Origin: Verrucomicrobiota bacterium | GTDB lineage: Bacteria; Verrucomicrobiota; Verrucomicrobiia; Verrucomicrobiales; Verrucomicrobiaceae | Reading direction: 5' to 3' | NCBI GenBank assembly: GCA_021413535.1 | Contig: JAIOQF010000103.1 | Coordinates: 1 to 11,870, forward strand | Length of the DNA: 11,870 nucleotides | Part shown: piece by piece, positions 6,918 through 11,870 of the stretch | How positions within the stretch are numbered: the first letter of the stretch is position 1 | How the letters are laid out: each line of letters begins with the position of its first letter | The notes under the pieces: model-generated | The model's input: only the letters and a program-made list of their open reading frames with translations | What the model was told of the DNA's origin: nothing | Databases searched by the model: none | Position numbers and translations under genes: made by a program

Positions 6918-7805
6918 TCAGCCTGCGGGCTGCGTCTGCAAAACACGCGCCAACCACTCGCGCGCTGTTTTGCGCTCAGGGATGTCGCGCAACACCCAGC
7001 GATCGTTATGATTGGGAAATGGAATGGTGACGAAGATGAAGCTGCCGGTGATGCCGGTTTGTTTCAGGTAATCTTCAGTGTCCTTCGTGGAGCGCTCCAT
7101 GCAGATAAACTGCGGGCGGCCTTTGAGACGCTTTAATCGTTTCAGCGCTGATGCGCGATCCGCTCCGGCGTAGGGCCAGCCGGTGATTACGCCGTCGTAG
7201 TGGCTGCAGCAGAGGAAGGCGCGCCAGCGTGCGGCGATGCGGTCATCATGAAGACCTATAAAGTTGCATCCGATGGCTCCCCGCGAAAAACCGCAAAGAA
7301 TCAGCGCGCCGGGATCGCCGCCGAATTGTGCAACAGTTTGATCGATGGCGGCATGGCAATAGCGCACCGTCTCTTCCACGTCGCCCCACCAGAGCTTTGC
7401 GTTCTGCTTGGTGCCACTTGCAATCTCGACAAAGGGCAGGCACACCCAAATGAAGCCCCTGCCTGCGCTTAGTCCGTAGCCGAGGTGACAACCTTCCACG
7501 CTTCCTTCGCAGGCATCGCCAAGATTGGGGTTCGAGTAGTCCCCATTGCCCGCGTATTCAAAAATCACCGGGAATTTCTTCTCCGGCGACCAGTCAGCCG
7601 GAAGGTAGATCGTATGATGCACCCTGGTGCCTTCAAAGCCCTTCGCGGTCAGCTTGACGCGCCTACCCGCAGCAGGCGCATCGTCCACGGCAGCAGGCAC
7701 AACGAGATCCTCCGGCACCGAATTGAAATCGCGCAACATTGGTTCAGCACCCGTTGCGCGACTGACAAGCCACGCGATGACAAGTGCAGCACGGAAGAGT
7801 CGCAT
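6918..7805 (-). CDS. secreted alpha/beta hydrolase (esterase-like)
   Basis: A 295-residue protein with a signal peptide of about 20 residues (MRLFRAALVIAWLVSRATGA). It shows the alpha/beta hydrolase nucleophile elbow CGFSRGAIG with Ser174 in GFSRG (172-176). A probable catalytic His266 lies in FPNHNDRW; the acid may be among the residues around 237-244. An early EYAGNGDYS segment (83-91) resembles the oxyanion-loop region of secreted esterases of the feruloyl-esterase/PHB-depolymerase type. It may deacylate or de-esterify an extracytoplasmic substrate, possibly a polysaccharide; that is inference. It lies 34 bp downstream of a small membrane-protein gene on the same strand, suggesting co-transcription. 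Its 3' end meets DUF1501 with only two bases between stops. The fold call is strong, the substrate unknown. Confidence 0.85.
   Translation of the reverse strand: MRLFRAALVIAWLVSRATGAEPMLRDFNSVPEDLVVPAAVDDAPAAGRRVKLTAKGFEGTRVHHTIYLPADWSPEKKFPVIFEYAGNGDYSNPNLGDACEGSVEGCHLGYGLSAGRGFIWVCLPFVEIASGTKQNAKLWWGDVEETVRYCHAAIDQTVAQFGGDPGALILCGFSRGAIGCNFIGLHDDRIAARWRAFLCCSHYDGVITGWPYAGADRASALKRLKRLKGRPQFICMERSTKDTEDYLKQTGITGSFIFVTIPFPNHNDRWVLRDIPERKTAREWLARVLQTQPAG
6919..6932. terminator. possible hairpin at the convergent gene ends
   Basis: CAGCC-TGCG-GGCTG is a perfect 5-bp GC-rich stem with a four-base loop directly after the DUF1501 stop, inside the last codons of the convergent hydrolase. No T-tract follows on either strand, so an intrinsic terminator is doubtful. 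It may instead slow polymerase or protect a 3' end. Confidence 0.3.
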
Positions 7806-7839
7806 GAGCGGTCAACGAAATTAACTGCGGTCCCCAGAC

Positions 7840-8277
7840 TTAATTGCCGCTGATGCTAGGGCAGGACTTGGACGGCTTGTAGACAAAGAACAGAACCAAG
7901 CCAACGAATATTGACTGCGCAATGCCGCTGATGATCCACTTCGTCAGAAGACCATCGGGAAGCGGCAGCACCGCCCATTGGATCGCGGCACTGCCGCTGT
8001 AGGCCAGACCCATGAAAACTCCGAGTCCAATGGCGCACTGGATGCCCGCCCCGCCGAGAGCGATCCGCACCCAGAGCATGGTGAAAGCGATGGCCACCAG
8101 AAACTGACCGATAAAATATCCATGCATATGGGATTTCATGTCAGCTTCAGCCCTCCAGAGCCTTCCGGCATCCATGGCATAGATGCTCTTCAACCAGAGG
8201 TCATGGATGAGAAAATCCGTCGCCCCAATGGCGACGAATGCGGCGACGAGAGCCAGCAGTATGCGTTTGGGATTCAT
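7840..8277 (-). CDS. small integral membrane protein, four predicted helices
   Basis: A 145-residue hydrophobic protein that I cannot assign to a named family. Four likely membrane segments are visible at about 5-24, 53-74, 79-103 and 113-133. The loop between the first two carries charged residues and a distinctive HDLWLKSIY stretch (25-33). The C-terminus is short and polar (KPSKSCPSISGN). Helices 2 and 3 contain small-residue patterns (GQF, GLG, GLAYSGS) compatible with tight packing. It has no catalytic motif that I can see. It starts the minus-strand pair that ends with the secreted hydrolase and is divergent from the glycosyltransferase. The ATG at 8277 is the natural start; no Shine-Dalgarno is visible. 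It is certainly coding by composition and length; function is unknown. Confidence 0.75.
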   Translation of the reverse strand: MNPKRILLALVAAFVAIGATDFLIHDLWLKSIYAMDAGRLWRAEADMKSHMHGYFIGQFLVAIAFTMLWVRIALGGAGIQCAIGLGVFMGLAYSGSAAIQWAVLPLPDGLLTKWIISGIAQSIFVGLVLFFVYKPSKSCPSISGN

Positions 8278-8419
8278 GACAGAGAGAGTGGTGGGTTAAA
8301 ACCACAAACAGGAATATCAGATAATGCGCGGCGCGTCCAGCCAGTCATGCATGATCTGCCAATTGCATGGCAAACAAGTTTACTAGAGCGAGGTTCTCTC
8401 TAGAAATTCCCACGAGCTA
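8278..8419. promoter_or_regulatory. divergent promoter region with several dyads
   Basis: This 142-bp region lies between diverging genes and carries four short symmetrical elements. They are an imperfect palindrome GTGGGTTAAAACCAC (8291-8305), the perfect palindrome TCATGCATGA (8345-8354), TGCCA-ATTGCA-TGGCA (8357-8372), and CTAGAG-(9)-CTCTAG (8383-8403). The last would form a 6-bp stem 16 bases before the glycosyltransferase start. No clean -35/-10 pair was found. Operator function is inference. Confidence 0.4.
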
Positions 8420-10381
8420 ATGAGACTGCGAAATATTTTCAAGCGCCGCCTCGCGACAACCAAGGTTCGCGGCCCGCTGTTGCGTCGTTATTTCGGCATT
8501 CAAGAGCACTACATAAAAGGGGCGGTGTTCGCGCCTGAGGAGCCGAAGCGCGTCTTCCATGTGGGACTCTTGGATGTCTCGGGAGAAGTCTTGCTGGTTG
8601 CCAGGGCTGACCGGGCGAACTCCGGGAAGGATATCCCCGCCGGACATGGTTTTGAGTTTCCTATCCCCACCTCCTGGCTGCTTGAAGCGGGAACGGAAAG
8701 GACCGTCCAATTCAAAGTTATCGAGACGGGCGTTCTCTTCCCGCGTGAGCCGAGGACGCTAAGTCTGCGCAAACTGTTGCGGACATTCAAGATCGGCGAA
8801 GAGACGGCAAGATCGGTCCAGGCACGAATGAAGGACGAGACATTGAGGCTGAATAAATTCCTGCCCCAGGATGTAATTGTGATGGTCACGCATGAAATGA
8901 TGCGCACCGGTGCGCCACTCATCCTGCTGGAGATCATCCGCCAGATGAAAGCGCGACATGCCGCCAGGATTGTCCTGCTCAGCCTCAAGGCTGGAGGTCA
9001 GCTCACAAACTCCTTTCAAGAGCATTGCGAGGCGGTGATTGACGGTATTGAAACTGCACTAAACTCCGCGCCGGAAGAGAGCGCGGCGCTTCTTGCCTTG
9101 CTGCGCACCCGCTCCGCATCACCAACGGCGCTGGTGAACTCGCTATGTTCCATGAAGCTTGCCGTGGCGCTACAGAGGTCGGGTTTTGAAGTTTGCTCAC
9201 TCATTCACGAGTATCCCTTCGCCTTCACCCCGGAGCATGTGAAGAAACTGTTCTCCGTGACCACCGAACTGATCTTTCCTTGCAAAGATGTGGAGATTGC
9301 GTTTCGCAGACTGGGGCAACTACCGCGCACATCGACTTCGCGCCCGACGGCAAAGGTGACCCTGCTGCCACAGGGATGTTACATGCTGGAGCAGGAACCG
9401 CCTGATCCCACGGAAGTGGAGGCACTGAGGACTCGCTATCGGGAGGAGTTTAACATTGGCCGAGAAGACCGGGTGGTTTTTTCCTGCGGGACGATGGACT
9501 CGCGAAAGGGATTCGATTGGTTTGGTGCACTGATGCGCTCCTACGCTCGCAGCTCGCCGCATGGAGCAGCCACACATTTTATCTGGGCAGGACGGGTGGC
9601 GGATGAAGATTTGTTTTTCCATCTCAAGCACGAGTTACGCGAGTCCGGGGTGATCGGAAATTTTCATCACCTCGACGACCTGGCCGACACCCGGGCGGCT
9701 TTTCAGCTCGCGGATGTGTTCGTGCTTTGTTCCAGGATTGATCCTTTTCCCAGTGTGGTGCTGGAAGCATGGGCCAACGGCGTGCCGGTCATCGGGTTCG
9801 ATCGCTGCCAGGGCTGCGCGGACATCATCAAGGAGACAGAGTTCGGTGTTGTGGTGCCCTATCTTGATGAGAACCGCACAGCTCGGGCCGTGGACATGGT
9901 GTTGGCGGACAGTCAACTGAGAGCACGAGTGCAGGAAGAGGGCCCGACTTACGTGGCGCGCCATTTCTCCTATAAAGGATACGTGGACATGCTGGAAGCG
10001 ATGCTCTCTAAAAAATCCATTCACAGCAAGAAGGATTTCGGAGCGGAGGCGCTCTCAGAGTTTGAGGAAATATCTACCGACGCCGCAGCAGCCGATGTCC
10101 GGCTCCTTGGGCGCGTGAACGGAACGTCCCGAAACGACAAACCGCAGCACGATCAGATCAAGCTGGAGTCGTTGAATGAAGCATCCCCTCGACGTGAGCA
10201 AGATCGAACCACGCGTTCACTGAGCAAATCAATGGCAGCTCAGAGCGTCCAAACTACAGCAACCGATCACTCAAATGACCGTGGCGATGCGACCGTGGTA
10301 GCGACACGAGCATTGCCGCCATCACAGGCATTGGCGGCACGCCTCAATCGCGCTGCTGGCCGGACTTTGCCCGGAAGTTAA
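8420..10381 (+). CDS. GT4-like glycosyltransferase with extra N-terminal domain and long polar C-terminal tail
   Basis: A 653-residue protein, probably cytosolic or membrane-associated, transferring a sugar from a nucleotide donor in surface glycan synthesis. The C-terminal catalytic half is a glycosyl transferase group 1 domain (PF00534). Evidence is VVFSCGTMDSRKGFDWF (352-368), the donor-site motif RIDPFPSVVLEAWANGVPVI (439-458), and GCADIIKETEFGVVVPYLD (465-483). The N-terminal Rossmann half starts near 150 (DVIVMVTHEMMRTGAPL). Residues about 45-86 (VFHVGLLDVSG, ARAD, HGFEFPIP) resemble the beta-rich accessory module ending in HGFEF-x-P found on other polysaccharide glycosyltransferases. 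Residues from about 540 to the end are polar and low in hydrophobics (Arg, Thr, Ala, Gln), probably disordered. Start at the ATG 8420; a weak GAG precedes it. The acceptor and linkage cannot be read from sequence. Confidence 0.87.
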   Translation: MRLRNIFKRRLATTKVRGPLLRRYFGIQEHYIKGAVFAPEEPKRVFHVGLLDVSGEVLLVARADRANSGKDIPAGHGFEFPIPTSWLLEAGTERTVQFKVIETGVLFPREPRTLSLRKLLRTFKIGEETARSVQARMKDETLRLNKFLPQDVIVMVTHEMMRTGAPLILLEIIRQMKARHAARIVLLSLKAGGQLTNSFQEHCEAVIDGIETALNSAPEESAALLALLRTRSASPTALVNSLCSMKLAVALQRSGFEVCSLIHEYPFAFTPEHVKKLFSVTTELIFPCKDVEIAFRRLGQLPRTSTSRPTAKVTLLPQGCYMLEQEPPDPTEVEALRTRYREEFNIGREDRVVFSCGTMDSRKGFDWFGALMRSYARSSPHGAATHFIWAGRVADEDLFFHLKHELRESGVIGNFHHLDDLADTRAAFQLADVFVLCSRIDPFPSVVLEAWANGVPVIGFDRCQGCADIIKETEFGVVVPYLDENRTARAVDMVLADSQLRARVQEEGPTYVARHFSYKGYVDMLEAMLSKKSIHSKKDFGAEALSEFEEISTDAAAADVRLLGRVNGTSRNDKPQHDQIKLESLNEASPRREQDRTTRSLSKSMAAQSVQTTATDHSNDRGDATVVATRALPPSQALAARLNRAAGRTLPGS

Positions 10382-10414
10382 TTCCAAACATCACTTACGG
10401 CATTGAGGCAGGCC

Positions 10415-10981
10415 ATGAAAGACAAACTACGCAAGGAAAGAAGCACGTTCGCGGGACAGCCCGAGATTTGCTGGATCTGCGCCCGTTCCATCATCGCCAT
10501 CCGGCGGGCAAAGAATGTGGAAAGACACTGGGGAACTCTCCGCTACCTGATGGAGACCAAGAATATCCGTGATGTTCTGCTGCCGCACTTGCCCACGAAA
10601 TGGCTGAAGTCCATCTGCGATACCTATGCGGATCACGGAACCGCCGATGAGCAGGCTGCCGCCATGTGTCTGGTGCTTCTGGTGAACTTGACCAGAATGG
10701 CCGAGACCGAACGCTTCCTCTCAAGCGATGCCAGTGTGGACGAAAATCAACTGAACAAAGTGATCCATGGGTGTTCCGTGCAACTCTGGGACGGATTAAA
10801 TACCTTCTACGTCGATACAGGCAACATGCCGCGCCTCATGTTCGGCAGGATCGAAAAAATCCTCTCTCCGCACGCCCCACTCCTGGCACTTTATGAGACG
10901 ATCATCCAGCGCATGCTCGAATCTGGTGGCAACATGATCGCACGCCTGGAAAAAATGAATCCCCGCTTCTGGCCCGAGTGA
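10415..10981 (+). CDS. hypothetical protein, mostly helical, in a glycan-synthesis context
   Basis: A 188-residue protein that I do not recognise. It has no signal peptide or membrane segment. The sequence looks largely alpha-helical, with a CWIC pair at 19-22, a Leu-rich stretch AAAMCLVLLVNL (81-92) and a GCSVQLWDGLNTFYVDTGNM stretch (119-138) that is the most distinctive part. The N-terminus is basic (MKDKLRKERS). The ATG at 10415 is preferred over an upstream TTG (10403) because GAGG at 10405-10408 sits six bases before it, the clearest Shine-Dalgarno in the window. It follows the glycosyltransferase by 33 bp on the same strand, so the two are probably co-transcribed and it may assist glycan assembly; that is inference. 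Its stop lies six bases from the convergent sulfotransferase stop. Confidence 0.75.
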   Translation: MKDKLRKERSTFAGQPEICWICARSIIAIRRAKNVERHWGTLRYLMETKNIRDVLLPHLPTKWLKSICDTYADHGTADEQAAAMCLVLLVNLTRMAETERFLSSDASVDENQLNKVIHGCSVQLWDGLNTFYVDTGNMPRLMFGRIEKILSPHAPLLALYETIIQRMLESGGNMIARLEKMNPRFWPE

Positions 10982-10987
10982 GGTTTT

Positions 10988-11809
10988 TTATTCAACCCCA
11001 CCGCGCTTAATCTGAGCTTCCAACAGCTCCTGGGCATACTGGTAAAGCGCGCGATCATAAATCGTTTCGCGGTCGATCAGGCTGGCAAAAGCACGCGACA
11101 CCCCATCCCTGCCTTGCGAACGCTTATTGAAACTCCGATTCACATTGTCGCGCGGAATCTCCGCTGGCATCGGCACACCCAGATGTTCAAACACGAGGCG
11201 AACCGTTTCTTCGAACCGCTCAACGGTGCCCACCACCACCATTTCCCGAAGGCGCGACTTGGCACGCTCCAGGAGAACCTCCATGTCCACCGGCGGCTCG
11301 GTCAGGCTGTGATGAAGAAAGGGATAAGTCAGCCCGTAAAAATCTGGGTTCAGATTTCCCGGATGCTCGATCTCACAACCTAAAACCCGGGTCTGAAAAT
11401 TATTCATGACCACTGGACAACACAAGCGCTCCAGGCACCGGCGCGCGGGTGGAAACCAATCCCACAAAAAATGAGCCGCGCGGGCTGCCAGCGGCGCCCG
11501 CCACCCCGACTGCGGTTCCCGCCTTTGACAATGACGAATCAACGACATCGTATGAGCAAACGGCTCTCGCAACACCGTGATGGTCGGCAGATCCCTACCC
11601 ACCAACGGTCGAAGCAGGGAAAAAAAGTGTCCGGTGTAACAACGATAACGCGGAATTTCTTCCGGAGGCAGCGCGATCAATTCCCGAACAGTATGCGCGG
11701 GAATTCCCTCTTCCGGCGCATAGGCCCGCCGGATCATTCCGGCCATGGAAGAACCGGCCGTCTTGGGAACGTGAAAGAAGTGAATCTCAGCGGTCGGACG
11801 TTGCGTCAT
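10988..11809 (-). CDS. PAPS-dependent sulfotransferase family protein
   Basis: A 273-residue protein of the carbohydrate sulfotransferase type (Sulfotransfer_2-like, PF03567). The 5'-phosphosulfate loop is FFHVPKTAGSSM (11-22), with Lys16 the expected PAPS-binding lysine. The 3'-phosphate segment is TVLREPFAHTMSLIRH (78-93), with Arg81 and Ser89. NNFQTRVLG (136-144), VVVGTVERFEETVRLVFEHLG (191-211) and the C-terminal DRALYQYA (252-259) are further family signatures. No signal peptide or transmembrane anchor is visible, so it probably works in the cytosol on a nucleotide-linked or lipid-linked acceptor. The substrate is likely a glycan, given the glycosyltransferase opposite. Its ATG overlaps the stop of an upstream minus-strand gene in an ATGA junction, indicating translational coupling. 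Family is firm; acceptor unknown. Confidence 0.9.
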   Translation of the reverse strand: MTQRPTAEIHFFHVPKTAGSSMAGMIRRAYAPEEGIPAHTVRELIALPPEEIPRYRCYTGHFFSLLRPLVGRDLPTITVLREPFAHTMSLIRHCQRREPQSGWRAPLAARAAHFLWDWFPPARRCLERLCCPVVMNNFQTRVLGCEIEHPGNLNPDFYGLTYPFLHHSLTEPPVDMEVLLERAKSRLREMVVVGTVERFEETVRLVFEHLGVPMPAEIPRDNVNRSFNKRSQGRDGVSRAFASLIDRETIYDRALYQYAQELLEAQIKRGGVE

Positions 11810-11870
11810 GATTCATCGGAGATGGTTGGATCGAATCGCGACAAGGCTTCGAGACAGAAGCCCGTGGTCA
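11806..11870 (-). CDS. C-terminal end of an upstream gene cut by the window edge
   Basis: On the minus strand the last 65 bases are open and encode TTGFCLEALSRFDPTISDES before a TGA at 11808-11806. That stop overlaps the ATG of the sulfotransferase (11809-11807), the classic 4-bp ATGA overlap of coupled genes. Only about 20 residues are visible, too few to assign a family. From context it may be another glycan-synthesis or sulfotransferase gene. Existence is moderately supported by the junction. Confidence 0.5.
   Translation of the reverse strand, partial: TTGFCLEALSRFDPTISDES

Noticed and set aside
10982..10996. T-tract after the hypothetical gene as an intrinsic terminator
   Set aside because: A run of six T is present, but I found no convincing stem just before it.

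Overview
The window looks like a piece of a Verrucomicrobiota or Planctomycetota (PVC superphylum) chromosome. The main reason is an adjacent gene pair that is abundant in this group: a secreted PSCyt1/PSCyt2/PSD1 (DUF1549/DUF1553) cytochrome-like protein followed by a Tat-type DUF1501 protein. Secreted ThuA-domain proteins with a GGCCHDYE motif also fit. Shine-Dalgarno sequences are weak or absent before most genes. The phylum is an inference from gene content; there is no rRNA or marker gene here.

Left part (1-2096, minus strand): a compact three-gene set read right to left. Two tandem paralogous secreted ThuA-domain proteins are followed by an NADPH-dependent FMN reductase that runs off the left edge. 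Gaps are 18 and 33 bp, so they are probably one operon.

Middle (2097-6915): a 277-bp divergent intergenic region, then on the plus strand the PSD1-type protein with two CxxCH motifs and an inserted LamG-like domain, then the DUF1501 protein. The PSD1 gene is broken near its 3' end. Just after a conserved DTRN-like position the frame shifts directly into the RTNTPLQALVTMNDP motif of another frame, with about 40 family residues apparently missing. This is either a real deletion or an assembly error.

Next (6918-8277, minus strand): a small four-helix membrane protein and, 34 bp downstream, a secreted alpha/beta hydrolase whose stop lies 2 bp from the convergent DUF1501 stop.

Right part (8420-11870): a surface-polysaccharide type region. 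A GT4-like glycosyltransferase with an extra N-terminal domain and a long polar C-terminal tail is followed by an unrecognised 188-residue protein, both plus strand. Convergent to them is a PAPS-dependent sulfotransferase, overlapping by 4 bp the end of a further minus-strand gene cut by the window edge. Together these suggest synthesis of a sulfated surface glycan.

The left and middle genes are plausibly an envelope system acting on carbohydrate or glycoside substrates (ThuA proteins, PSD1/DUF1501 pair, secreted esterase). That role is inferred from families and neighbourhood, not shown by the sequence. I saw no tRNA, rRNA, CRISPR array or insertion sequence.
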